Of a DNA stretch of 64,000 bases, positions 1 to 8,617 are shown one piece after another. A program made the translations under genes and the position numbers. The DNA is from NC2004 sp050874905 (GTDB lineage: Bacteria > Bacillota > Clostridia > Lachnospirales > Lachnospiraceae), in assembly GCA_050874905.1 (NCBI GenBank), contig JBNMLP010000012.1, forward strand, positions 28,498 to 92,497, written 5' to 3'. A model generated the notes under the pieces. It did no database searches. It had not been told where the DNA came from and saw only the letters and a list, made by a program, of their open reading frames with translations. How positions within the stretch are numbered: position 1 is the stretch's first letter; the number at the start of each line of letters is the position of its first letter.

Positions 1-605
1 ATTTGATCAAGGTGATGGATCTTCCGTACGGCAGATTTCGTGACAAGGGTGTGCCGATCGATAACGTCAGCAATTATTCTGCTGCACAGGAACGTATCGT
101 CAGCATTTACCCGCTGGAGAAAATGAAACAGCAAAAGCTTCTGTTTGCGACGGCACAGGGCATGTTAAAGATCTGCGACGGCACAGAGTTTGATGTGAGC
201 CGGAAGGAGATCGCAGCCACGAAGCTGATGGAGGAAGATACGCTGATCGCTGTGCTTCCGACGACACTAACCCGCACGGTCATGGTAACGGATGACAGCG
301 GACAGCTTTCCTTTACCGGGGAGCCGAAGCAGGAGGTGCAGGAAGAGGAGATTCCGGTTACCCAGCTTGTGCTGCAGACGAACTCCGGTATGTTCTTACG
401 TTTTCCACTTTCAGAGATTCCGGAAAAGAAAAAAGGCGCGATCGGAGTAAAGGGCATTACGCTTTCTGCCAAGGATCAGCTGCTTATGGTACATGCGCTG
501 ACAGAAGGGGAAGATGCGGTCGTGCTGTATGAGGACAAGCAGGTGCATCTGAACCGGTTAAAGATTGCAAAGCGTGCCGGAAAGGGAACGAAGCAGCGGC
601 TCTAA
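1..605 (+). CDS. DNA topoisomerase (GyrA/ParC-type) A subunit, C-terminal part
   Basis: This is the 3' end of a gene that starts before the window; the frame is open from base 1. The visible ~200 residues are blades of the GyrA/ParC C-terminal beta-pinwheel, which wraps DNA next to the cleavage core. Family-like features are a KGVPIDN stretch near the left edge and the blade motif KKKGAIGVKGITL near residue 140, which resembles the GxxGxRGIxL blades of GyrA. I see no GyrA-box (QRRGGKG-like) in this part, so a ParC-like or second GyrA-like protein is as likely as the main gyrase subunit. The catalytic Tyr domain is outside the window. It ends 65 bp before the next gene, with a separate promoter between them. 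Confidence 0.8.
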   Translation, partial: LIKVMDLPYGRFRDKGVPIDNVSNYSAAQERIVSIYPLEKMKQQKLLFATAQGMLKICDGTEFDVSRKEIAATKLMEEDTLIAVLPTTLTRTVMVTDDSGQLSFTGEPKQEVQEEEIPVTQLVLQTNSGMFLRFPLSEIPEKKKGAIGVKGITLSAKDQLLMVHALTEGEDAVVLYEDKQVHLNRLKIAKRAGKGTKQRL

Positions 606-610
606 AGCCC

Positions 611-639
611 TTGACAAGTATAGTATACTTAACTTAACG
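611..639 (+). promoter_or_regulatory. Candidate promoter with 7-1-7 palindromic operator
   Basis: A consensus -35 TTGACA (611-616) is followed after 17 bases by a weak -10 TTAACG (634-639). The spacer contains a perfect palindrome, AAGTATA-G-TATACTT (616-630). A 7-1-7 inverted repeat is the core geometry of Fur/Zur/PerR-family sites, although these bases do not match the Bacillus Zur box. It precedes two putative metallochaperone GTPase genes. Confidence 0.5.
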
Positions 640-669
640 AGATTATGTAGAAAGGATGCGTAAGTAGAT

Positions 670-1836
670 ATGACAAAAGTAGATATTGTATCTGGATTTT
701 TAGGAGCAGGTAAAACGACATTGATCAAGAAGCTGATCAAGGATGGATGGAATAATGAAAAGCTCGTTTTGATCGAAAATGAGTTTGGTGAGATTGGTAT
801 TGATGGCGGTTTCTTAAAGGAGGCCGGTATACAGGTAACAGAGATGAACTCCGGCTGTATCTGTTGTTCTTTAGTAGGAGATTTTGGTACGGCATTAAAA
901 GAGGTCGTACAAAAATATGCACCGGACCGCATCATCATTGAGCCTTCCGGAGTAGGAAAGCTTTCTGACGTGATCAAAGCTGTACAGGGTGTGGCAGAGG
1001 ATGCCGGAATTGTAGTGAACAACTTCGTTGCTGTAGTAGATGCGAAAAAATGTAAAATGTATATGAAGAACTTTGGAGAGTTCTTTAATAATCAGATCGA
1101 GCATGCCAAGACGATCATTTTAAGCCGTACACAGGATATGAAGCAGGATAAGCTGGAAGCGACGGTAGGGCTGATCAAGGAGCACAATGACAAGGCAGCG
1201 ATCATCACAACACCATGGGATGATATTACAGGAAGCCAGATCCTTTCTGCCATGGAGGAAAAGAGCAAATTCGAGGAAGAACTGTTAAAGCAGGCTGAGG
1301 TATGTCCGGAGTGCGGACACCATCACCATGATGGAGAGTGCTGCGATCATGACCACGATCACGACGACCACGATCACGACCATGAGCACCACCATCACGA
1401 TCACGACGACCACGACCATGAGCATCATCATCACGATCACGACGACCACGACCATGAACATCATCATCACGATCACGACGACCACGACCATGAACATCAT
1501 CATCACGATGGCTGCGGCTGCGGTCATGACCACGATCATGAAGGACATCACCATGCCGATGAGGTATTTACAAGCTGGGGCAAGGAGACGCCACATAAAT
1601 ACAGCGAGGAAGAGATGAAGCAGATCCTTGACACGCTGGCAAATGAGGAAGATGCTTACGGTGCTGTTCTTCGTGCCAAAGGTATCGTTCCATCTGTGGA
1701 CGGAACATGGATCCACTTTGATTTAACACCGGGAGAATACGAGATCCGTCACGGTGCAGCAGATGTCATTGGACGTATCTGTGTGATCGGTGCAAAGCTT
1801 GAGGAAGAGAAGTTAGAGAAATTATTCCAGTTATAG
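670..1836 (+). CDS. G3E/COG0523 (CobW-like) GTPase with His-Asp-rich metal loop
   Basis: A 388-residue P-loop GTPase of the SIMIBI G3E family, whose members insert or deliver metals (zinc, cobalt, nickel) to proteins. Visible motifs are Walker A GFLGAGKTT (about residues 9-17), the family CxCC motif as CICCSL (about 63-68) and EPSGVG for the switch region. Between the GTPase and the C-terminal CobW_C region lies an extreme His/Asp/Glu/Cys segment (about residues 213-295) with CPEC, ECC and GCGCG clusters and 12-residue repeats. It should bind several divalent ions, probably zinc. The start is supported by AGAAAGGA upstream. It is followed after 16 bp by a second G3E-like gene, so the two are probably one operon and one process. 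The target metalloprotein is unknown. Confidence 0.85.
   Translation: MTKVDIVSGFLGAGKTTLIKKLIKDGWNNEKLVLIENEFGEIGIDGGFLKEAGIQVTEMNSGCICCSLVGDFGTALKEVVQKYAPDRIIIEPSGVGKLSDVIKAVQGVAEDAGIVVNNFVAVVDAKKCKMYMKNFGEFFNNQIEHAKTIILSRTQDMKQDKLEATVGLIKEHNDKAAIITTPWDDITGSQILSAMEEKSKFEEELLKQAEVCPECGHHHHDGECCDHDHDHDDHDHDHEHHHHDHDDHDHEHHHHDHDDHDHEHHHHDHDDHDHEHHHHDGCGCGHDHDHEGHHHADEVFTSWGKETPHKYSEEEMKQILDTLANEEDAYGAVLRAKGIVPSVDGTWIHFDLTPGEYEIRHGAADVIGRICVIGAKLEEEKLEKLFQL
1381..1512 (+). repeat. 36-bp in-frame tandem repeat (His-rich minisatellite)
   Basis: Units begin with CATGAR at 1381, 1417, 1453 and 1489. There are three full 36-bp copies and a partial fourth, each encoding HEHHHHDHDDHD. Copies differ by few third-position changes, so expansion is recent. 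The unit is a multiple of three, so copy-number change preserves frame while altering metal-binding capacity. Confidence 0.9.
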
Positions 1837-1852
1837 AAGGGAGAACGCGCAA

Positions 1853-2806
1853 ATGGCAGAGCCGAAAGAAATTCCGGTGTATCTTTTCCGGGGATTTTTG
1901 GAGAGTGGAAAGACAAGCTTTATCATGAACACGATTCAGGACCCTTATTTTTACAACGGAGAAAAGACATTGATCATCGCCTGTGAGGAGGGCGAAGAAG
2001 AATATGATCCTGCCGTCCTTGCCAAGTACAACTGTGTACTGGAGAGTGTAGAGGAACAGGAGGATCTTTCCGCTGCATTTCTGGAGCGGCTGAATGACAA
2101 ATACAAACCGGATCGTGTTATCATTGAGTACAATGGAACATGGATCTTAGGGGATACGTTGATGATCGTTTCCCCGGATGACTGGGTATATGTGCAGACG
2201 ATCTGTACCGTAGATGCCAGCACCTATCAGAGCTACATGGCAAACATGGGCTCTCTGATGGTGGAGCAGTACCGCAATGCGGATATGGTTTTATTTAACC
2301 GCTGTGATGAGAACAGCAAGAAATCTTTCATGCGAAGCAATGTAAAAGCCGTAAACCGTCCGGCGCAGATCTTATATGAGGCAGCAGAAGGACATGAGTT
2401 TAACGACCAAGAGGATGATCTTCCGTTTGATGTCAATGCCAGTGTGATCGAGATCGCAGATGACGATTATGGCCTTTGGTATATGGATGCGCTGGATCAT
2501 CCGGACAAATACAAAGGAAAGACCGTACGCTTTAAGGCAATGGCATACCGTGGCCCGCGTTTTGCGAAAAATGTGATCGTACCGGGACGTCATGCGATGA
2601 CGTGCTGTGCGGATGATATTGCATTTGTCGGCTTTATGTGTAAGGGAGATGCGTGCAAAAATGTGCAAAAGCGTGACTGGATCACGGTTACTGCACAGGT
2701 GAAGGTAGAGTTCATCCCGGCGTACAAAGAAAAAGGGCCGATGTTATATGCCCAGAAAATAGAAAAAGCCGAGCCGCCAAAAGAGCAGCTTGTGTATTTC
2801 ACCTGA
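1853..2806 (+). CDS. G3E-like GTPase fused to a YcgQ/DUF1980-like C-terminal domain
   Basis: A 317-residue protein. The N-terminal half is a G3E-like P-loop domain with an atypical Walker A, RGFLESGKTS (about residues 13-22); the CxCC metal motif of the upstream GTPase is absent. The last ~90 residues carry RHAMTCCADDIAFVGF and a final OB-like stretch (DWITVTAQVKVEF), which resemble the soluble C-terminal domain of the YcgQ/TIGR03943 (DUF1980) family. YcgQ is normally a membrane protein that partners with the YcgR-type permease and is genomically associated with COG0523 GTPases. Fusion to a GTPase here suggests a soluble partner in metal handling. The GTPase call is firm; the tail assignment is by motif only. 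Confidence 0.7.
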   Translation: MAEPKEIPVYLFRGFLESGKTSFIMNTIQDPYFYNGEKTLIIACEEGEEEYDPAVLAKYNCVLESVEEQEDLSAAFLERLNDKYKPDRVIIEYNGTWILGDTLMIVSPDDWVYVQTICTVDASTYQSYMANMGSLMVEQYRNADMVLFNRCDENSKKSFMRSNVKAVNRPAQILYEAAEGHEFNDQEDDLPFDVNASVIEIADDDYGLWYMDALDHPDKYKGKTVRFKAMAYRGPRFAKNVIVPGRHAMTCCADDIAFVGFMCKGDACKNVQKRDWITVTAQVKVEFIPAYKEKGPMLYAQKIEKAEPPKEQLVYFT

Positions 2807-2851
2807 TGAGCGTGTCATTTGACAGGTGCAGCATAGCAGAAAGGAGCATCC

Positions 2852-4441
2852 ATGAAGTTAGCCTATTCAAATAAAGAGTTATTTGAAATTGCAAAAGACA
2901 ATTACCAGACGCTGGTGTTTCATTGTGTCAAACTGCATACGGAAGGCTACTGGACAGATCCGGAGCGGTTTTTGAAGCAGACGATCCGGCAGCAGTTGGA
3001 TCTTTATCTGCAGGCGGTGCTGCTGATGTTTGCAGCACACAGCGGTTCCTTTTCTACAGAGAGGAACCATTTTGTGCGTGCAATTCCGGACAGCAATATG
3101 CTAAAGATCAGGGAAGATGGGGAGATGTCTGCGGAGGACATCCGGGATGCCAACCGCGTCCTGCATACGCCACCGATTCTGCTGCAGCTTTTTGCGCTTC
3201 GTGACCGGGAAAAGCATACACATCTTACCGTGATGTTCCTTGATACGCTGTTAAACATTGTCATTGCAATGTCTTATTTGGAGGAGCAGAACGGACAGGG
3301 TGTCGTGGAGTTTATCCGGGAATATATCGAGGGTGTCAGTGCATTTTTGAACGAGGAATGCAGTTACTTAAAGACGATCGATGACCGCTATGTGTTCCGC
3401 AAGATCGCAAGCCCTACCTTTAAGACCGGGTATATCCGTGATGAGATCGAATATGCAAGGGAAACAGTAACCGTTTCTGAAAGTAAGAAAGAAGATGAGC
3501 AGACCGCTGACAGCCCAAAAAAGGAAGAACAGGAAGAGGCAGTCGTTTACAACGAGGAAGACATTGCAAGAGAAACGGCAAAAGCGCGTTTGAGTCTTGA
3601 ACAGGCCAGAGATGCGAAACGTGCGGCACTCGCCGAGAAGCGGCTGGAAGAATTAAATGCCTTAGTTGGTCTTGATAAGGTGAAGGAAGAAATGCAGTCC
3701 TTAGTGAATCTGATCAAGGTTCGGAAAATGCGGCAGAATTACCAGCTTCCGCAGATGGATATGAGTTATCATATGGTATTTACCGGAAATGCCGGAACCG
3801 GAAAGACGACGGTTGCCAGAATGGTGGCGCAGATCTACAAGGAGCTTGGGGTGCTTTCTAAGGGAACGTTTGTGGAGACCGACCGTGCCGGTCTGGTAGC
3901 CGGATATTTAGGCCAGACGGCAATGAAGGTCAAAGAGGTTGTCAAGCAGGCAAAGGGCGGTGTGCTGTTCATCGACGAAGCCTACTCGCTTACGAGCCGG
4001 GATGCCGGCGATGATTATGGGATCGAAGCCATTGATACGCTCGTAAAGGAAATGGAAGATAATCGTGGCGATCTGGTTGTGATCGTGGCAGGATACCGTG
4101 ATGAGATGGAGCGGTTTTTAAAGGCCAATACCGGTCTTGTGTCCCGTTTTAATAAATACATTGATTTTGAGGATTATACCCAGGATCAGCTGCTTGAGAT
4201 TTTGCGCATGATGGCAGAAAAAGCAGGCATGACGATCAAAGAGGAAGCCCTTATGCTTGTGAGGGAGTACCTGATGGAAATGGATGAAGAAAAACGGCAT
4301 GACTTTGGAAATGCCCGTGGAATAAGAAATGTATTTGAACGTATCGTGACGAACCAGGCCAACCGTCTGGTCGGCTTGGGAGAACCGTCACTGGAACAGT
4401 TAAAAACTATTTTACCGGAGGATGTTGCGGAGCTTGACTAA
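2852..4441 (+). CDS. CbbX/SpoVK-family AAA+ ATPase with long N-terminal extension
   Basis: A 529-residue protein. About residues 1-255 are a mostly helical, poorly conserved extension that ends in a charged Glu/Lys/Ala-rich linker. The C-terminal ~265 residues are a CbbX/SpoVK-type AAA+ module: ALVGLDKVKEEM entry motif, Walker A GNAGTGKTT, Walker B GVLFIDEAYSL, pore-loop region around GYLGQTA, sensor VIVAGY and arginine finger in LVSRFNKYIDF. Bacillus SpoVK is about 320 residues, so the N-terminal part is extra. Family members act as hexameric remodelling ATPases; SpoVK is needed for spore maturation. It overlaps tyrA tail-to-tail by four bases. Confidence 0.8.
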   Translation: MKLAYSNKELFEIAKDNYQTLVFHCVKLHTEGYWTDPERFLKQTIRQQLDLYLQAVLLMFAAHSGSFSTERNHFVRAIPDSNMLKIREDGEMSAEDIRDANRVLHTPPILLQLFALRDREKHTHLTVMFLDTLLNIVIAMSYLEEQNGQGVVEFIREYIEGVSAFLNEECSYLKTIDDRYVFRKIASPTFKTGYIRDEIEYARETVTVSESKKEDEQTADSPKKEEQEEAVVYNEEDIARETAKARLSLEQARDAKRAALAEKRLEELNALVGLDKVKEEMQSLVNLIKVRKMRQNYQLPQMDMSYHMVFTGNAGTGKTTVARMVAQIYKELGVLSKGTFVETDRAGLVAGYLGQTAMKVKEVVKQAKGGVLFIDEAYSLTSRDAGDDYGIEAIDTLVKEMEDNRGDLVVIVAGYRDEMERFLKANTGLVSRFNKYIDFEDYTQDQLLEILRMMAEKAGMTIKEEALMLVREYLMEMDEEKRHDFGNARGIRNVFERIVTNQANRLVGLGEPSLEQLKTILPEDVAELD

Positions 4442-5313
4442 AACCGGAACGTATCGCGGTAATCCTTGGATTTCTGGAAGAACTCCCGGATGCCCTCGGT
4501 ATCGTCGATCACCAGCATCTGTTTAAATTCCTCCAATACAATCTGATATTGACTTAAGAATTGCAGTACCGCCGTTTTGTTATCCTGCACGATGTTTTGC
4601 CACATCTCAGGAGACGAAGCGGCGATTCTTGTCATATCGCGGAAACCGCCTGCAGCAAACTGTTTCATATACTGTTTGTCATTGTCATGCTCCCGCACCG
4701 TATTGACAAGGGAGTAGGATAAAATATGTGGGACATGGCTGATCGCAGCGGCAGCAATGTCGTGTTCTTTTGCGGAAAGGGTCAGGGTACGGCACTTGCA
4801 GGCAGCAGCAATCTCTTTCATCGTTTCAATATCTTCTGGCTTGGAAAACTCCGTCGGGGTAAACAGGTAAAAGGCTCCCTCAAGCATTTCGGCGGAGGCG
4901 TGCTCGTAGCCTGTTTTTTCAATGCCTGCCATCGGATGTCCGCCGACAAACTGTGCGCCTAAGCCCGCTTCTAAAATGCCGGCTTCCATGCTTCCCTTTG
5001 TGCTTCCGACATCGGTTAAAAGGCAGTCCTTTCGCATGATCTTTTTTAAGGCAGGGAGATAGGAAATGTTGGTAAGTACCGGGGCACACAAAAAGATCAG
5101 GTCACAGTCTTGAAAGCGGCCATTCAGATCCGGTTCCAATCCATCTAACACACCGTCATCAAGTGCCATTTTAAGTCCGGGCTTTACCGTCGGATATCGG
5201 TTGTTTAACGCAAGCATAGTGATGTCCGGATAGGCTTTTCTTAAGCATTTGGCAATGCTTCCGGCCATAAGTCCAAATCCGATAAATCCGATGGTTTTTT
5301 TATTCATATCCAC
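4438..5313 (-). CDS. tyrA: Prephenate dehydrogenase
   Basis: A 291-residue cytosolic enzyme that converts prephenate to 4-hydroxyphenylpyruvate using NAD(P) in tyrosine biosynthesis. The N-terminal Rossmann motif is GFIGFGLMAGS. Further family motifs are DVGSTKGSM, GGHPMAGIEKTG and AISHVPHILSYSL, the last containing the conserved catalytic-region His. It is the short monofunctional form with no C-terminal ACT domain and no chorismate mutase domain, so allosteric control by tyrosine is not evident. It is transcribed alone, opposite to its neighbours, from a good promoter at 5340-5368. Its stop codon overlaps that of the AAA+ gene. Confidence 0.93.
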   Translation of the reverse strand: MDMNKKTIGFIGFGLMAGSIAKCLRKAYPDITMLALNNRYPTVKPGLKMALDDGVLDGLEPDLNGRFQDCDLIFLCAPVLTNISYLPALKKIMRKDCLLTDVGSTKGSMEAGILEAGLGAQFVGGHPMAGIEKTGYEHASAEMLEGAFYLFTPTEFSKPEDIETMKEIAAACKCRTLTLSAKEHDIAAAAISHVPHILSYSLVNTVREHDNDKQYMKQFAAGGFRDMTRIAASSPEMWQNIVQDNKTAVLQFLSQYQIVLEEFKQMLVIDDTEGIREFFQKSKDYRDTFRF

Positions 5314-5339
5314 ACACTCCTTTTCTTTTTCTGGTTTTC

Positions 5340-5368
5340 ATTGTACCGCATTTAAAAAGGGGATTCAA
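5340..5368 (-). promoter_or_regulatory. Candidate tyrA promoter
   Basis: On the minus strand TTGAAT (5368-5363), 17-base spacer, TACAAT (5345-5340), about 27 bases upstream of the tyrA start. No palindrome or leader peptide is visible. Confidence 0.55.
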
Positions 5369-5436
5369 CACTTTTTTGCTTTAAAGCGATAAAACAGCGG
5401 CGGACAGGCGTTTTTTCCGCTTGCTGTGGTTTTTGG

Positions 5437-5465
5437 TAGTCAGATTTTACGGAATGTGGTATGAT
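5437..5465 (+). promoter_or_regulatory. Candidate promoter of the tmk-rsmI operon
   Basis: TAGTCA (5437-5442), 17-base spacer, TATGAT (5460-5465). Transcription would begin near 5472, about 40 bases before tmk. Confidence 0.5.
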
Positions 5466-5513
5466 AAAGGTAAGACACAATAGGCAAAAATAGCATAAGA
5501 TAGTTGAGGATAT

Positions 5514-6131
5514 ATGATGAAGGGATTATTGATCAGTCTGGAAGGACCGGACGGCTGCGGAAAGTCCACCCAGATTGCCTATATAAAAGAATTTTTAGAG
5601 GAAACGGGTTATGAAGTGATCCTCTGCCGGGAGCCCGGTGGAACGAAGATCAGCGAACAGATACGGGAAGTGATCTTAGATAAGGACAACCGGGAAATGG
5701 ATGATGTGACGGAGATGCTTCTTTATGCGGCTGCCAGAGCGCAGCTTGTCGCTGAGGTCATCAAACCCGCACTGGAAGCGGGAAAGATCGTGATCTGTGA
5801 TCGGTTTGTAGACAGTTCTGCGGTTTATCAGGGTATTGCCAGAGGACTCGGTATTGATGCGGTCTATCAGGTCAATTCCTACGCCCTGCACGGACTGACT
5901 CCGGATGTGACATTTTTACTTGACCTTCCGGCAGAAGAAGGGATCAGACGCAAGGACAAGCAGCATGCACTTGACCGGATGGAATTAGAGACACTTTCTT
6001 TTCACGAGCAGGTGGCAGAGGGCTACCGGACACTGGCCAAGGGACAGGAGCGCATTATTTTAGTGGATGCCATGCAACAGAAAGAGCAGATCCGGGACAT
6101 TCTGCTTCAAAAGCTTCGTACCCTTCTTTAG
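5514..6131 (+). CDS. tmk: Thymidylate kinase
   Basis: Phosphorylates dTMP to dTDP. The ~205-residue length is typical. Motifs are P-loop LEGPDGCGKST (about 9-19), the DR(F/Y) motif ICDRFVDSSAVYQG that holds the dTMP-site Arg, REPGGT in the substrate loop, and a lid region near RRKDKQHALDRM. Two adjacent ATGs exist (5514 and 5517); GAGGA at 5506-5510 is better spaced for the second. It is the first gene of a run of six that mirrors the Bacillus subtilis tmk-yaaR-holB-ricT-yabB-rsmI order, linking dTTP supply, the clamp loader and RNA modification. Confidence 0.95.
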   Translation: MMKGLLISLEGPDGCGKSTQIAYIKEFLEETGYEVILCREPGGTKISEQIREVILDKDNREMDDVTEMLLYAAARAQLVAEVIKPALEAGKIVICDRFVDSSAVYQGIARGLGIDAVYQVNSYALHGLTPDVTFLLDLPAEEGIRRKDKQHALDRMELETLSFHEQVAEGYRTLAKGQERIILVDAMQQKEQIRDILLQKLRTLL

Positions 6132-6200
6132 GAATTGTTCCTTTTCTGCCGATAGGAGTAGTGAGGACTGAACCATTCGTAAAGCAAAGAGAGGGAAGAT

Positions 6201-6644
6201 ATGGACTTAAAGATTAATGATATGAAAGCGGCGGCTGCAACGAGCAGTACCGCACCGAAGAATCAGGAAGTGGATAACGGATTCAAATTTACCCTGATCA
6301 GTAACATCAAGAAGGATGATCTGGCACAGAAGCTGACTTCTTTGATGAAGGATATTGAGGAGCAGGGCAACAAGATCGCCAAGCATATGGATATTAAAGA
6401 TATGAGAAAATACCGGTCGACGATCAAGGAATTTATGAATGAAGTGGTCAGCAATTCCCATCAGTTTTCCCGTGAGAATTTTCTGGATCGGAGAGGACGC
6501 CACCGTGTCTACGGCATTATCAAAAAGGTGGATCAGAATCTCGATGATCTGGCGCAGGAATTGATGAAGGAAGAGAAGGATCACATTGCGATATTACAAA
6601 AGGTAGATGACATCAGGGGATTACTGTTGGATATTTCCACCTGA
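6201..6644 (+). CDS. yaaR: YaaR family protein (DUF327)
   Basis: A 147-residue, highly charged, mostly helical cytosolic protein. It matches YaaR by its position between tmk and holB and by central and C-terminal stretches such as KYRSTIKEFMNEV, FLDRRGRHRVYGIIKKVDQNLDDLAQELM and the final DDIRGLLLDIS (quoted in part where long). The biochemical function of the family is unknown. A good ribosome site (GAGAGGGAAG) precedes 6201. The ORF ends 22 bp before holB and is probably co-transcribed. Confidence 0.8.
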   Translation: MDLKINDMKAAAATSSTAPKNQEVDNGFKFTLISNIKKDDLAQKLTSLMKDIEEQGNKIAKHMDIKDMRKYRSTIKEFMNEVVSNSHQFSRENFLDRRGRHRVYGIIKKVDQNLDDLAQELMKEEKDHIAILQKVDDIRGLLLDIST

Positions 6645-6666
6645 TGGGCATTAGGAGGTGACAGCG

Positions 6667-7671
6667 ATGTTAAAACTAGATGATATTATTGGAGAAGAGC
6701 AGATCAAGGAGCATTTTAAAACTGCCATCGCGCAGGATAAGGTCAGCCATGCGTATATTTTTGAGGGGGAAGCAGGCTGCGGAAAGAAAACACTGGCATA
6801 TGCATTTGCCAAGATGATCCAGTGTGAGAAGGGGGACGGAACTGCCTGTGGAGTGTGCCACTCCTGTATACAGGCGGATTCGATGAATCATCCGGACATT
6901 ATAACGGTGACGCATAAAAGTGTATCGACGATCGGTGTGGACGATGTGCGTACCCAGATCGTCAATGATATCGACATCAAACCATACAACGGCAGACGTA
7001 AGATCTATATCGTGCCGGATGCGGAGCTGATGACAAATGAGGCGCAGAACGCCCTGTTAAAAACATTTGAGGAGCCGCCGGCGTATGGCGTGATCATGCT
7101 GCTTGCCACCAATGCCGGACGTTTTCTGCCAACGATCTTAAGCCGTAGTGTAAAGCTTACCGTAAAACCGGTAGATAACCGCAAGGTGTATGATTATTTG
7201 GAGCAGCATTATACCCTTTCCAAAGAGGAGCTGCGTTTTGCGACAGAGTATGCGTACGGCAATATCGGAAAGGCATGCCGTGCCGTGGAGTCCGAGGAGT
7301 TTCAGGAGATCAAGGAGATGTGCCTGCACATGGTGAAGCACATTCCGGAATGGGATATTCCGGAGATGATCTTTTCGGTGAAAGAGGCGGCAAAGCACAA
7401 GATTTTAATGGATGACTATCTGGATGTGATGAGCATGTGGTTTCGGGATGTGCTGCTTGTCAAGGTAACAAAGAACCCGAACAAGCTGATCTTTCGTGAA
7501 TACTACAGCACGCTAAACAGTCAGGCAAAATACATTTCCTATGAAGGGATCGAGGATATCATCCGTGCCATTGACAATACGAAGGTGCGGTTAAATGCCA
7601 ATGTTTCGCTGGAGGCGGCATTGGAGCTTTTACTGTTCCGCATCAAGGAACATTTGAAATGGATGAAATAA
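6667..7671 (+). CDS. holB: DNA polymerase III delta' subunit
   Basis: Clamp-loader subunit of the replicative polymerase, 334 residues from ATG 6667. I preferred 6667 over the GTG at 6658 because the GTG lies inside the AGGAGG at 6653-6658. The AAA+ domain has EGEAGCGKKTLA (a P-loop variant), the zinc-module cysteines CGVCHSC, a DE-box replaced by VPDAELMTNEAQNALLKTFEEPP, and the SRC-type sensor LSRSVKL. These are the features of delta' and DnaX-related loaders. The C-terminal half is the helical collar domain that contacts other loader subunits. Confidence 0.9.
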   Translation: MLKLDDIIGEEQIKEHFKTAIAQDKVSHAYIFEGEAGCGKKTLAYAFAKMIQCEKGDGTACGVCHSCIQADSMNHPDIITVTHKSVSTIGVDDVRTQIVNDIDIKPYNGRRKIYIVPDAELMTNEAQNALLKTFEEPPAYGVIMLLATNAGRFLPTILSRSVKLTVKPVDNRKVYDYLEQHYTLSKEELRFATEYAYGNIGKACRAVESEEFQEIKEMCLHMVKHIPEWDIPEMIFSVKEAAKHKILMDDYLDVMSMWFRDVLLVKVTKNPNKLIFREYYSTLNSQAKYISYEGIEDIIRAIDNTKVRLNANVSLEAALELLLFRIKEHLKWMK

Positions 7672-7683
7672 AGGAGACAGAAT

Positions 7684-8613
7684 ATGGTAGAGGTAATTGG
7701 TGTCCGTTTTCGGACCAATGGAAAAATATATTATTTCGATCCGCTTGCGATGGATGTGAAAAAGGGCGATCACGTGATCGTGGAAACCGTCCGCGGAGTG
7801 GAGTACGGTTCCGTTGTAATGGGACGCAGATCGATCGGAGAAGGGGAAGTGGTTGCTACCTTAAAGCCGATCATCCGGATCGCGACGAAGGAGGACGATG
7901 CGCAGCAGAAAAGCAACGAAGAAAAATGCAAGCGGGCATTTGACATTTGTCTGAAAAAGATTGCCAGACATAAGCTAAACATGAAGCTCATTGAGGCGGA
8001 ATATACCTTTGACAATAACAAGCTTTTGTTTTATTTTTCAGCGGATGGACGCGTGGATTTCCGTGAGCTGGTAAGAGATCTGGCCAATGAATTCCGCACA
8101 CGTATCGAGCTGCGGCAGGTCGGCGTGCGTGATGAGGCAAAGCTGCTCGGCGGGCTTGGTATCTGCGGCAGACCATTTTGCTGTAACACGTATCTGTCTG
8201 AATTTGCAAGCGTATCGATCAAGATGGCAAAAGAGCAGAATCTTTCTCTCAATCCATCCAAGATCAGTGGTGTCTGCGGCCGCCTGATGTGCTGCTTAAA
8301 GAATGAGCAGGAGACGTATGAATACTTAAACAGCAAGCTGCCGAATGTCGGAGACCGTGTGAAGACAAATGATGGCTACACGGGAGAAGTGCAGAGTGTG
8401 AGCGTGCTGCGCCAGAAGGTGAAAGTGATCATCACAAATGAAGAAGATGAAAAAGAGATCGTGGAATATAAGGTGGAGGATTTAAACTTTAAGCCACGGA
8501 AAAATAAAAATGGCAAGAAGTTTACCGGAAACCATAAAAATGGCAAAAAAGACGATGTGGATATGAAAGAGCTGAAAGCATTGGAAGATGCCGGAGAGTC
8601 AAAGCTGGAGTAG
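7684..8613 (+). CDS. ricT: RicT (YaaT), PSP1-domain protein of the RicAFT complex
   Basis: A 309-residue PSP1-domain protein. In Bacillus the homologue (YaaT/RicT) forms a complex with RicA and RicF that carries Fe-S clusters and stimulates RNase Y cleavage; it also affects sporulation and competence. The cysteine motifs are visible as CGRPFCC (about residues 161-167) and CGRLMCC (about 197-203). A basic Lys/Asn-rich tail follows a small beta-rich domain near residues 230-270. It begins 12 bp after holB, as in Bacillus. The yabA gene that usually follows is not present here. Confidence 0.88.
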   Translation: MVEVIGVRFRTNGKIYYFDPLAMDVKKGDHVIVETVRGVEYGSVVMGRRSIGEGEVVATLKPIIRIATKEDDAQQKSNEEKCKRAFDICLKKIARHKLNMKLIEAEYTFDNNKLLFYFSADGRVDFRELVRDLANEFRTRIELRQVGVRDEAKLLGGLGICGRPFCCNTYLSEFASVSIKMAKEQNLSLNPSKISGVCGRLMCCLKNEQETYEYLNSKLPNVGDRVKTNDGYTGEVQSVSVLRQKVKVIITNEEDEKEIVEYKVEDLNFKPRKNKNGKKFTGNHKNGKKDDVDMKELKALEDAGESKLE

Positions 8614-8617
8614 GACT

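Noticed and set aside
1285..1716. Long minus-strand frame rich in Met/Val across the His-rich repeat
   Set aside because: It is the complement of the His/Asp codon repeat (CAT/CAC/GAT/GAC read as ATG/GTG/ATC/GTC) and has no ribosome site.
2923..3204. Alternative-frame ORF inside the AAA+ gene
   Set aside because: Shadow frame in a well-supported coding region with no start signal.
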